From contig NZ_CP119567.1 of the NCBI RefSeq assembly GCF_029277445.1, forward strand, positions 744,001 through 808,000: a DNA stretch of 64,000 nucleotides, in the 5' to 3' direction. Positions 27,411-35,174 of this stretch are shown here, in pieces. The number at the start of each line of letters is the position of its first letter. Positions within the stretch are counted from its first letter, which is position 1. The position numbers and the translations under genes are program-made. The stretch is from Pararhizobium qamdonense (GTDB lineage: Bacteria > Pseudomonadota > Alphaproteobacteria > Rhizobiales > Rhizobiaceae). The notes under the pieces are model-generated. The model saw only the letters and a list, made by a program, of their open reading frames with translations. It did no database searches and had not been told where the DNA came from.

Positions 27411-27620
27411 ATGAACCAACCTATTCTGTCGGACAGTGACATAGAGCTGCTCAAGCGCGCCCTTGTGGGCCGGTGCCAATATCTTGGCATAAGCCCCGAT
27501 GGCGCGGCCGCCCACACGGCCGCCGGACAACTTCTCGAGTTGTTTTACCTCGGCTTCAGAAACGAACAGCAATTGGCGACAGGCCCGATTGCCATGTCCA
27601 GCGGACAGAATTGCCACTGA
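27411..27620 (+). CDS. Hypothetical small helical protein, rhizobial type
   Basis: 69 residues, not assigned to a named family. ATG 27411 has GGAG at a good distance. The N-terminal 50 residues look helical and folded (SDSDIELLKRALVGRCQYLG; AGQLLELFYLGFRNEQQL), a style I associate with short rhizobial proteins of unknown role; this is a weak memory-based comparison. The 200-base upstream stretch is AT-rich and shared with the DUF982 gene on the other strand. Confidence 0.6.
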   Translation: MNQPILSDSDIELLKRALVGRCQYLGISPDGAAAHTAAGQLLELFYLGFRNEQQLATGPIAMSSGQNCH

Positions 27621-27830
27621 CGGGTTGGGCCAGAGGTCAACCTACTCAGGCCTTGGAAGCTGGATCACTCGCAGCCAGGACAAATAAAGGTCAACGCGCA
27701 GCATTCGACACGGCTAAATCCGCCATGCCGATACCCTCTTTATCCAATATTAACTGGATGTCATGGCGCCGATCCCCCGCTGGTCCCCCTACGGCGGCGG
27801 CGCACATTCCTGCCAAAAGGCACAAAAATC
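27621..27830. other. Intergenic stretch without a recognisable gene
   Basis: Short frames only, none with a ribosome-binding site or recognisable protein. Together with the remnant at 28125 it suggests that this interval has been eroded. Confidence 0.4.
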
Positions 27831-28040
27831 TCAATCGACGCCGATCATCACATCGGAAGCCTTGATGATGGCATAGGCGGATCCGCCGACGGCAAGGCCG
27901 AGTTCATCGACAGCCTGATTGGTGATCGACGCCGTGACGATCGCCCCATTGCCGATGTCGATGCGGACATGGGAGGTCGTCGCACCCTTTGTCACTTCGA
28001 CGATCTTGCCTTTGATTTGATTGCGCGCGCTGATTTTCAT
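27831..28040 (-). CDS. Molybdenum-pterin/molybdate-binding protein (molbindin, TOBE/Mop domain)
   Basis: 69 residues, a single Mop domain: SARNQIKGKIVEVTKGATTS, then HVRIDIGNGAIVTASITNQA, and AYAIIKASDVMIGVD. Molbindins form hexamers that store molybdate or tungstate in the cytoplasm. GAGG precedes ATG 28040. It sits about 7 kb from the YdeP-type molybdoenzyme gene, which may be its customer, though no shared operon links them. Confidence 0.9.
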   Translation of the reverse strand: MKISARNQIKGKIVEVTKGATTSHVRIDIGNGAIVTASITNQAVDELGLAVGGSAYAIIKASDVMIGVD

Positions 28041-28124
28041 GGTGTTCCTCGGATTTTGTGCCCGGCCATACCATGCCGGACCTCATTGTGACCGGCCCAG
28101 CATTGCCACAAACCCGCACCCTGA

Positions 28125-28334
28125 ACAACTGCGGTAACCAGGCTGCTCGGCGTCGCCGTCGCTGCAGCCATTCTCAACATCTCGCAGCTTTCGCGCGGAG
28201 GCGCGTCCCTGTCGCCTGCCGATTTTAGATGGTCCTTCCTCTTCATCGGCGCAATCGGGGTGGCTGCGTCATTGCGATATCTGAGCTTACGGAAGGACGC
28301 CGGAGCTGAAGTCTCGGGTCACAGAGCTGACTGA
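28125..28334 (+). pseudogene. C-terminal remnant of a 14-TM MFS (DHA2-type) transporter
   Basis: An open frame with no start codon encodes about 69 residues ending in an MFS tail: TRLLGVAVAAAILNISQLSR, then FRWSFLFIGAIGVAASLRYL and the closing DAGAEVSGHRAD, which is typical of DHA2 drug exporters. An in-frame TGA at 28122 stops it upstream and the preceding DNA holds the molbindin gene on the other strand, so the rest of the transporter has been deleted. It marks an old deletion or rearrangement junction. Confidence 0.75.
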
Positions 28335-28493
28335 ATTCGAAGGACAGAAACGCCATCAGCCATATAACAGTGTGAAATCAGGGGCTGTCAGTATTGCGAA
28401 TGTCGAACAACCCTGTTGACTGCCTTGAATAGATTTGAGCTTGTTGTTATCGCCAAGAGCTTAAACATCGTCCAACAGGAGCTTTGTAACCAG

Positions 28494-30338
28494 ATGCCTG
28501 CGCAATTTCGACTGCAGACGCTTGGACGGCTCCGTTTGTTGGACACTGATGGACATGACATTCCATTTCCACAAATGGGATTGATTATTCTTGCATACCT
28601 GAAGTTGCGGGGCCTCTTAACCTTTTCCCGCGCCGATATTGCGACTTTGCTTTGGGGAAACGAGGATCCGGGTCAGTCATTTGCAAATCTGCGCAAATCG
28701 GCGTCGCGCATCCTGGCGCGGCAAAATACCATCGGGCACCAGTTTTTATCCTTCTCAAGTTCAGCGGTCACCATAGCGGCCGATACGATAGAAACGGATG
28801 TTGATTTCCTGCCGACCGACGATCCCACGGTCGGCCGCGCCTTGACGGTCGCGCTCGCATCCCGGCTTCGAGAAGATTTCCTCAGAGATATTAAACCTTT
28901 AAGCAAGACCCTTGCCGACTGGATCGACCGTGAGCGCGAAGCCCATCTGAGCGTGCTGCGCCGGTGCATCCTCAGTATCGGGCTGACAGGGGATGACGCG
29001 GAAAATCGCCCCATAAAAGACGCGGCCATCAAACTTCTGGAGCATGATCCAGCTGATGAGGAGGTGCGCAATCTTCTTCGTGGCTCCATGTACCAGAAAG
29101 CCGCCGCAGCAGTGGCGACCTTACAGACGGGCTTTGATCCAGCTGTGACGATACCCGATCCTCGCCATCCGGAGAACCGCAAGGGATTGCCCCGTCTCGT
29201 CCTGTTGCCGCCCTCGTCGGGGGCGGCAGGGCCGGAGGTTGCCTTGTTTGCCTCCGCTCTCATCGAGGACGTGACCATCGGCTTGTGCAGCCTGCGCTCC
29301 CTGTCGGTCATCGCACCCTACAGCGCTGCCAAGATGCGGGATCACGCCGACAAGGCCGCGACTTACGAGCGCTATGCCATCAGTTATATTCTCGATTCCC
29401 GCCTGACGAACGAAGGCAACGGCCATTCGCTCTTCGTCCAGCTGATCTTTTTCGGCAGCGACGAAGTCATCTGGGCAGACCGTTTCGAACTCAGCGGCAA
29501 CGGATTGGTCAAGTCCCGCCGCGATATCGCACACCGTCTTGCCGAGGCCGTTTCCCGGCAGATCCACATGAACGAAACGGTGCGCAGCGACTATGAACAG
29601 GATGCCGGGGTCTATCGCAGCTTCCTGCGCGGCCAGGGTCATCTGATGAACCTGGGACTTCCCGAGGTCCGGCGGGCGCGAAAATACTTCCGCAAGGCCC
29701 TGCAGCTCAATCCGGCCTTCGCGCCGGCGCAAAGTGGACTGTCGCGCAGCTACTTCCTGGAATGGCTGGTGACAGCGAGAAATGACCGGAGCCTGCTCTC
29801 AATGGCGGAAGGCCATGCGCAGGACGCGATTGTTTCCGACCCGCATTTGCCCACTGCCTACAAGGAGCTGGGTGTCGCCAAACTCTATATGCGGCAGTTT
29901 GATGAAAGTGCGGAGTTTTTCGCGACAGCGGAAGCGCTCAGCCCCAACTATGCCAATCTGATTGCCAGTTTCGGCGATGCGCTGATCCAGGCCTCACGGC
30001 CGCAGGAAGGCTTGAAAAAGGTCGAACATGCCATCGAGCTCAATCCGATCGCCCCGGACGAATATTTCTGGACTGCAGCGGGTGCCTGCTATTCACTGGG
30101 GCGTTACGAAGAGGCTCTAAGCTATATTGGCCGCATGAACGACCGCGCACCGGCCGACAGGTTGTCCGCCGCCTGCTGGGGAATGCTGGGAGACGGGCGC
30201 AAGGCCAGCCAGTTCGTCCGCAAGACGTTCGATGTTCATCCCGCGTTCGATCTTGACACGTGGATGGCGCTCGTTCCATTCAAGGAAGAGTGGCAAAGGC
30301 AACACTATAAAGAGGGCCTTATTAAAGCAGGCTTTTAA
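28494..30338 (+). CDS. SARP/BTAD-like regulator with TolB-like and TPR regions
   Basis: 614 residues. The N-terminal ~100 resemble the winged-helix DNA-binding domain of SARP/OmpR regulators (LTFSRADIATLLWGNEDPGQ then SFANLRKSASRILARQN). A central part (about 200-345) looks like the TolB-amino-terminal/CadC-type domain found in adenylate cyclases (LVLLPPSSG, FASALIEDVTIGLCSLRSLS, YILDSRLT, VIWADRFELSG). TPR-like helices follow to the end (YFRKALQLNPAFAPAQSGLS; AIELNPIAPDEYFW). There is no membrane segment, so it is cytoplasmic. ATG 28494 is chosen (GGAG 11 bases upstream); in-frame TTG 28416 would add 26 residues. Ligand and targets unknown. Confidence 0.78.
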   Translation: MPAQFRLQTLGRLRLLDTDGHDIPFPQMGLIILAYLKLRGLLTFSRADIATLLWGNEDPGQSFANLRKSASRILARQNTIGHQFLSFSSSAVTIAADTIETDVDFLPTDDPTVGRALTVALASRLREDFLRDIKPLSKTLADWIDREREAHLSVLRRCILSIGLTGDDAENRPIKDAAIKLLEHDPADEEVRNLLRGSMYQKAAAAVATLQTGFDPAVTIPDPRHPENRKGLPRLVLLPPSSGAAGPEVALFASALIEDVTIGLCSLRSLSVIAPYSAAKMRDHADKAATYERYAISYILDSRLTNEGNGHSLFVQLIFFGSDEVIWADRFELSGNGLVKSRRDIAHRLAEAVSRQIHMNETVRSDYEQDAGVYRSFLRGQGHLMNLGLPEVRRARKYFRKALQLNPAFAPAQSGLSRSYFLEWLVTARNDRSLLSMAEGHAQDAIVSDPHLPTAYKELGVAKLYMRQFDESAEFFATAEALSPNYANLIASFGDALIQASRPQEGLKKVEHAIELNPIAPDEYFWTAAGACYSLGRYEEALSYIGRMNDRAPADRLSAACWGMLGDGRKASQFVRKTFDVHPAFDLDTWMALVPFKEEWQRQHYKEGLIKAGF

Positions 30339-30369
30339 TCCATCAACTCATACGAAAAGAGATTTTAAA

Positions 30370-30588
30370 ATGGCAAATGTCGTCATCATTGGGATCGCCG
30401 GAGAAACGGGCCTTTGGGTCGCGGATTTGAACGCAGGCACGGTCACCAAATCACCTGAACCATCGGCCGGTGCACTTCAAACGGCAAACGACCTGCGCAA
30501 CAAAGGCGCCACTGTCACCAAGGGCGTCAACCTGGCGGTTCTCGCAACCTCCGCTGAAGCCGTGTCCGGCGGGTACATGGACGGCTGA
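30370..30588 (+). CDS. 72-residue small protein following the SARP/TPR regulator
   Basis: Not recognised. It starts 31 bases after the regulator stop, so it is probably cotranscribed. The sequence begins MANVVIIGIAGETGLWVADL and is rich in Ala, Gly, Val and Thr with no Cys; an alternation of short beta-like and helical stretches suggests a small folded domain rather than a random frame. The coding frame shows the same G/C third-base habit as its neighbours. AGAGA lies upstream of ATG 30370. It may be the output or the signal partner of the regulator; that is inference from position only. Confidence 0.65.
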   Translation: MANVVIIGIAGETGLWVADLNAGTVTKSPEPSAGALQTANDLRNKGATVTKGVNLAVLATSAEAVSGGYMDG

Positions 30589-30759
30589 CGGTAACAACTG
30601 CCGCTTAGAGACGCAAATTCCACGATGGTGCGAGCCATTGCCGCCTGGCAGGATTATGCCGGCGCGCAGATGCAGTGCTATACGAAGCCCGATGGATGGG
30701 AAACGGCAAAGCGCCGCCCATCGATCGGGCTATTCGCAAATTCCGGTTTTGAGACTCAT

Positions 30760-31749
30760 CTACCCGTCATCACCGCCACCGCGAAGTTTTCGGCGCGATG
30801 CGCCGAAAACAGACCAATCCGTTTTGGATGTGAGATATTCCAGCCCCAACGTGCCGAGCCAGCTATTGCCCATCGGGTCCAGGGCCGGTGACCATACGGC
30901 AATGGACGCCAGGTGCGGCGCGATCGCCAGGATGCCTCCACCGACGCCCGATTTTGCCGGAAGACCGACACGGTAGGCAAAATCACCCGAGCCATCATAT
31001 TGGCCGCACAGCATCATGATCGACAGGATGCGCCTCGCTCTGCGGGCGGCCCGCAGCTTGACACCGTCCTCGTCTTCCGGATCGTCCAATAGGAGGAAAC
31101 GCCCCGCCTTTGCCAGTCCCCGGCAATCCAGCGTGATCGCGCATTGGTGGATATAGGCGTCCATGACCTTCTCCACCGGATGCTGTAGATTGCCATGGTG
31201 CCTGGCCATGAACATCAGGGAGCGGTTCAGATCGCCGCCGGTACGGTCGCTGTCCATCACATCCTGATCGAGGTCGGGGGCTTCACCATCGAGCATGCGT
31301 TTTACCAGATCGACCACATGGCGGTTGGGGCCTGCGCGTCCGCCAAGCCCGACCAGGCTATCGCAGACGACCAGCGCACCGGCATTGATGAACGGGTTTC
31401 GCGGAATACCCTTGGCACGCTCCAGATCGATGATGGAATTGAAGGGATCGCCGGACGGATCGCGGCCGACGCGCTCCCAGAGTTTCTCACCGAGCGCTTC
31501 AAGGGCGACCTCCAGTGCAAAGACCTTGGAAATCGACTGAATGGGGAAACCGACGCTCGCATTGCCAGCAGACACCACGTCGCCATTGCGCATGAACACC
31601 GCGATGCCGAACTGGTTGAAATCCGTCTTCGCTGGAACGGGTTTACCCGCCGCCTTAGCCTTTTCAACCGCCTCATCGTAAATACCTGGTGCGGCCTTGC
31701 GGACGCTCGCCGCGACATCATTCAGAATGGACTTGAGCTCTACTGCCAT
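30760..31749 (-). CDS. glsA: Glutaminase (serine-dependent, GlsA type)
   Basis: Hydrolyses glutamine to glutamate and ammonia in the cytoplasm. 329 residues, slightly longer than E. coli YbaS (310). The beta-lactamase-like Ser-x-x-Lys pair is in PIQSISKVFALE near 66-69; further hallmarks are NPFINAGALVVCDSLVG near 120 and the Tyr-containing GDFAYRVGLPAKSGVGGGI near 250. It starts directly after the TGA of the small gene upstream (TGAATG), in a run with exonuclease III. In E. coli YbaS supports acid resistance by releasing ammonia; the stress-type promoter upstream of this run fits such a role. Confidence 0.93.
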   Translation of the reverse strand: MAVELKSILNDVAASVRKAAPGIYDEAVEKAKAAGKPVPAKTDFNQFGIAVFMRNGDVVSAGNASVGFPIQSISKVFALEVALEALGEKLWERVGRDPSGDPFNSIIDLERAKGIPRNPFINAGALVVCDSLVGLGGRAGPNRHVVDLVKRMLDGEAPDLDQDVMDSDRTGGDLNRSLMFMARHHGNLQHPVEKVMDAYIHQCAITLDCRGLAKAGRFLLLDDPEDEDGVKLRAARRARRILSIMMLCGQYDGSGDFAYRVGLPAKSGVGGGILAIAPHLASIAVWSPALDPMGNSWLGTLGLEYLTSKTDWSVFGASRRKLRGGGDDG

Positions 31750-31992
31750 TCACTCGCCGTCCAATCGGGGCTTGCCGCCGGCTGCAGGCCAGTCGTTGGA
31801 CGGCTCTGCCACTATCTCTTCCGTCAAGGGATCGTCCGCCGGCGCGGGATCGCGCGAAAATGCCTGGCGAAGTGCGATGATTTCGGCTTCGATGGCATCG
31901 AGGACGTCTGCTGGCTTGTCACCTTCGACAACGAAGGTATCGACAAAGTCCTCGATCCGCTCTCGAACGCGTTCCCGTAATGTCTCGCTCAT
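31750..31992 (-). CDS. Hypothetical small acidic protein between exonuclease III and glutaminase
   Basis: 80 residues, not recognised. The first 45 look like an amphipathic helical domain (RERVRERIEDFVDTFVVEGD; DVLDAIEAEIIALRQAF), followed by an acidic, Pro-rich, probably unfolded tail. GGAGG lies five bases before ATG 31992; an ATG at 32004 is in frame but has no ribosome-binding site. Tight spacing on both sides puts it in the operon with xthA and glsA. Confidence 0.7.
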   Translation of the reverse strand: MSETLRERVRERIEDFVDTFVVEGDKPADVLDAIEAEIIALRQAFSRDPAPADDPLTEEIVAEPSNDWPAAGGKPRLDGE

Positions 31993-32013
31993 TATAGCCT
32001 CCATGTGTTGATT

Positions 32014-32793
32014 TCAATTCTCTGTAAGTTCAATCCAGACCGGAGCGTGATCGCTGGTGTGCTCCCATCCCCGGACATGTCTGTCGACACCGGCGCTCTG
32101 GAGCCGCTTGGCAACGGATGGACTGAGCAGCAGGTGATCAAGCCGTAAGCCGGCGTCCCGCCCATAGGCATTGCGGAAATAATCCCAGAACGTGTAGATC
32201 CGTTCATCGGGATTGAGTTTCCGGAGCGCATCCGTCCATCCCTGGCGGATGAGCGTGCGGTAGGCATCGCGGACTTCGACCCTAAAGAGCGCATCGTCCA
32301 CCCAGCGCTCAGGCTTATAAACATCGAGTTCCGTCGGGATCACGTTGTAATCGCCTGCCATAACCACGGGAACGCCCAGCTTGAGCATATCAGCCGCATG
32401 CATACTGAACCGTTTGAACCATTCGAGCTTGTAGTCGTATTTCGGTCCCGGCGACGGATTTCCGTTGGGAAGATACAGACAGCCGATGACCATCCCTTCG
32501 ACTGCCGCCTCGATATAGCGGCTGTGAATATCAGGTTCGCCGGGCAGTCCTTTGCGGGTGAGGATCGGTTCCCGGCCGCGGGCCAGTATCGCAACGCCGT
32601 TCCACGATTTTTGGCCGTGCCAGATCGCGCCATAACCAGCGCTCTCGATTTCCTTGACCGGAAATCTGGCATCCGGTGCTTTCAGCTCCTGCAGGCAGAC
32701 AATATCCGGCGATGCATCCCGCAACCATCTCAACAGAACATCGAGGCGGCCATTGACACCGTTTACATTATAGGTGGCGATCTTCACGATCAT
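32014..32793 (-). CDS. xthA: Exodeoxyribonuclease III / AP endonuclease (XthA)
   Basis: DNA repair enzyme of the EEP fold, 259 residues, that cuts at abasic sites and trims damaged 3' ends. Catalytic motifs are visible: ATYNVNGV at the start, LQELKA with the metal-binding Glu near 36, AGDYNVIPTELDVY near 146, GLRLDHLLLS near 215 and the closing TSDHAPVWIEL with the active His. The gene is monocistronic-like at its 5' side with an EcfG-type promoter 30 bases upstream, and leads into the small protein and glutaminase genes. A paralogue of the housekeeping xth is common in rhizobia. Confidence 0.93.
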   Translation of the reverse strand: MIVKIATYNVNGVNGRLDVLLRWLRDASPDIVCLQELKAPDARFPVKEIESAGYGAIWHGQKSWNGVAILARGREPILTRKGLPGEPDIHSRYIEAAVEGMVIGCLYLPNGNPSPGPKYDYKLEWFKRFSMHAADMLKLGVPVVMAGDYNVIPTELDVYKPERWVDDALFRVEVRDAYRTLIRQGWTDALRKLNPDERIYTFWDYFRNAYGRDAGLRLDHLLLSPSVAKRLQSAGVDRHVRGWEHTSDHAPVWIELTEN

Positions 32794-32822
32794 CGTCTTT
32801 CTGCACGATCACTTCGGCGCAA

Positions 32823-32847
32823 AACCTGATGCCTGCCAAAATGTTCC
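32823..32847 (-). promoter_or_regulatory. EcfG-like (general stress sigma) promoter of xthA
   Basis: On the minus strand GGAAC (32847-32843), 16 bases, then GGTT (32826-32823). The consensus is GGAAC-N16/17-CGTT, so only the first base of the -10 differs. The xthA start is 30 bases downstream. Confidence 0.6.
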
Positions 32848-32851
32848 CGCG

Positions 32852-33844
32852 TCAGTCTGCAGCAACGCCAACGGTATCGGCGACATAGGCACCCCGCTCT
32901 CCCAACGGACGCGGCGTTCCCGTGGTCGTATCGCGCGCGGTCTGGTGTTCGAGTTCCGCGTTGAGTTCCGCCCCGACAATGACGATGATCACGGAAATCC
33001 ATGTCCAGATCATAAAGCCGATCAAAGCACCCAATGCGCCATACGTGGCCTGATAGTCTGCGAATGTCTCAAGATAGAATGAAAACAGGATCGAGGCCGT
33101 GACCCAGAGCAGGGTGCTGAAGACCGCACCCCAGCTCAACCATCGCGCCTTTGCCGATTCCCGGCTCGGTCCAAAATGGTATATCAGCGCAATGCCAGTG
33201 CCGACGAATAGTAGGATGACAGGCCAACGTCCGATACGGATCAAATTCTCCTGCCAGCGATCCAGCCACAAATAGGAAAGAACCGCCGGTACGCCGCCGA
33301 TCGCTGCGACCAACACCGCCGCAAAGATCAACGCGATACCCGTAAAGGCTAGCGAAATCAGGTTGAGCCGTACAATGCCGCGCTTTTCCGCTTCGCCATA
33401 GGCGATATTCATCGCGTCGAACATGGCCTTGACCGCGCTATTGGCGCTCCAAAGCGCCACCATCAGTCCAATCAGAAAGCCGAGGCTCAAGGATGAGGGT
33501 TTTGCCTGAACCAGCACGTTAAGCTGAGCGAGAATGATGTCGAAGGCACCCGGCGGCAGGATGTCGGCTACAAACGTGATATGTTTCAACATCGTGCTGG
33601 GATCAGCAATAAAACCATACAGGGAAACCAGGGCGCCCAAGGCTGGAAACAACGAGAGCAGGATATAAAAAGATACGCCCGCTGCAACAAGCGTAACCCT
33701 ATCGTCCATCACCTCGTTAACCACCCGCCAAAAGACGTCACGCAGCCCCTTGGCCGGGATCTCGTTCGGCGTTTCCGCACCCCGCCCCCTGCCAGGTTCC
33801 TCCGCTTCGATCCCGAAGGAAGCCCTTCCGCTACTCTCATTCAT
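32852..33844 (-). CDS. YihY/BrkB-family inner-membrane protein
   Basis: 330 residues with six or so transmembrane segments. The family signature is present: VTLVAAGVSFYILLSLFPAL near 55, then FLIGLMVALWSANSAVKAMF near 115, and a C-terminal RWLSWGAVFSTLLWVTASIL followed by YGALGALIGFMIWTWIS. Once called ribonuclease BN, these proteins are now regarded as membrane proteins of unclear, possibly transport, function. AGGAGG before ATG 33844 fixes the start; upstream in-frame ATGs lack one. The basic/acidic C-terminal tail is unstructured. Confidence 0.9.
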   Translation of the reverse strand: MNESSGRASFGIEAEEPGRGRGAETPNEIPAKGLRDVFWRVVNEVMDDRVTLVAAGVSFYILLSLFPALGALVSLYGFIADPSTMLKHITFVADILPPGAFDIILAQLNVLVQAKPSSLSLGFLIGLMVALWSANSAVKAMFDAMNIAYGEAEKRGIVRLNLISLAFTGIALIFAAVLVAAIGGVPAVLSYLWLDRWQENLIRIGRWPVILLFVGTGIALIYHFGPSRESAKARWLSWGAVFSTLLWVTASILFSFYLETFADYQATYGALGALIGFMIWTWISVIIVIVGAELNAELEHQTARDTTTGTPRPLGERGAYVADTVGVAAD

Positions 33845-33959
33845 GCGCCACCTCCTGTCATTCCTCTGACTTAGGGCAGCTTGCCGTTTTTGCGACAGCA
33901 GAAGGGAGGGGAACTTTTCGCCGGGGTAGCTCCGGCTCATCAACAAGATTTACGGCCAG

Positions 33960-33984
33960 GGAACCAATGCCATGGCACGACGTT
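33960..33984 (+). promoter_or_regulatory. EcfG (general stress sigma) promoter of the catalase-like/YdeP operon
   Basis: GGAAC at 33960-33964, exactly 16 bases, then CGTT at 33981-33984: a full match to the alphaproteobacterial EcfG consensus. The catalase-like gene starts 24 bases downstream. Confidence 0.78.
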
Positions 33985-34007
33985 GGGCTGGTTTGAAGGA
34001 GTTTCAA

Positions 34008-35081
34008 ATGCCGAATAGCGTACCTATCCGCTTCTCCCCGGACCTTGAGGACATCCAGCCCGGTGAGCAGGAAACCATCCAGAGCTTGAACGAAACCTTC
34101 GATACGATCCTTGAAAAGACGGCCGGTGATTATGGCCATGCGGTACGTTCGGTGCATGCCAAGGCGCACGGAATTCTGCAGGGAAAGCTGGAGGTCAAGG
34201 ACGGCCTGCCGCCGGAACTTGCGCAGGGCCTGTTTGCACACCCCGGCAGCTATACGGTGTTCATGCGGCTTTCCACCAATGCCGGCGATATCCTGCCCGA
34301 TGCCGTTTCCCTGCCGCGCGGCCTGGCCATGAAGGTGGTCGGTGTCGATGGTGAGCGCTTGCCCGATGCGGCTGGCCGGACCCAGGATTTCGTGATGGTC
34401 AATGGTCCGGTTTTTCAGGCAAAGACCGCTGAAAAATTTCTCGGCAGCCTGAAGATGCTGGCCAAGACCACCGACAGGATGGAGGGTACGAAAACCGTGC
34501 TGTCGAGCGTGTTGCAGACCGTCAACAGTGCGCTGGAGACAGTCGGACTAGCAAGCTCGACGGTTCAGTCTCTGGGTGGCGCGCCGAATGTCGATCCACT
34601 CGGCGAAACCTATTTCAGCGTCACGCCCTTCCGCTACGGCGACCATGTTGCAAAATTCAGCCTCAAGCCCGTATCTTCCTCGCTCACAAAGCGCACCGGC
34701 GAAATTATCAATACCAGCGTCAGCGAGGATGCGATCCGGGAAACCGTCCAGGCCGAGATGCAGACTATCTCCGGGGAATGGGAATTCCAGGTCCAGCTCT
34801 GTCGCGATATCGAGGCACAACCGATCGAAGACCCGACCGTGGAATGGGATCAGGACGATGCGCCCTTCATCACCGTGGCGACGGTGACGGCGGCGCCGCA
34901 GGACAGCTGGAGCGACGAGACGGTCAGACAAGTCAACGAAGAGATGCGGTTCAGCGTCTGGACAGGACTTGCCGCACATCAGCCGCTCGGAAATATCAAC
35001 CGGGCGCGCAAGGCACCCTATGAACACTCGGCCAAATTCCGGGAACGGTTCAACCACTGTCCCATCCACGAACCGCAGTAA
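34008..35081 (+). CDS. Catalase-like heme protein (y4iL-like subgroup)
   Basis: 357 residues, shorter than true catalases (about 480+). The distal His region is seen in HAVRSVHAKAHGILQGKLEV near 45-60, the lipid/heme-wall segment in HPGSYTVFMRLSTNAGD near 90, and a proximal R-x-x-x-Y-type segment in NINRARKAPYEHSAKFRER near the C-terminus in place of the usual catalase heme Tyr motif. This matches the catalase-related group that includes peroxygenase-like and allene-oxide-synthase-like proteins. GGAG precedes ATG 34008. Probably a cytoplasmic peroxidase or peroxygenase induced by stress. Confidence 0.82.
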   Translation: MPNSVPIRFSPDLEDIQPGEQETIQSLNETFDTILEKTAGDYGHAVRSVHAKAHGILQGKLEVKDGLPPELAQGLFAHPGSYTVFMRLSTNAGDILPDAVSLPRGLAMKVVGVDGERLPDAAGRTQDFVMVNGPVFQAKTAEKFLGSLKMLAKTTDRMEGTKTVLSSVLQTVNSALETVGLASSTVQSLGGAPNVDPLGETYFSVTPFRYGDHVAKFSLKPVSSSLTKRTGEIINTSVSEDAIRETVQAEMQTISGEWEFQVQLCRDIEAQPIEDPTVEWDQDDAPFITVATVTAAPQDSWSDETVRQVNEEMRFSVWTGLAAHQPLGNINRARKAPYEHSAKFRERFNHCPIHEPQ

Positions 35082-35174
35082 GCGGTCGCCATTTACCAAC
35101 CAGAACGGATGCCGCCGATCCCGGCGGTGTCCGGATTTTTGCGTTTCCTCGATAAACTAGTGCGAGGCCCAATC

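Noticed and set aside
28037..28246. A 69-codon - strand frame upstream of molbindin
   Set aside because: Antisense to the MFS remnant, overlaps the molbindin start region, no ribosome-binding site.
30625..30891. An 88-codon + strand frame between the small protein and glutaminase
   Set aside because: Half of it lies antisense to the glutaminase C-terminus, it has no ribosome-binding site and no recognisable sequence.
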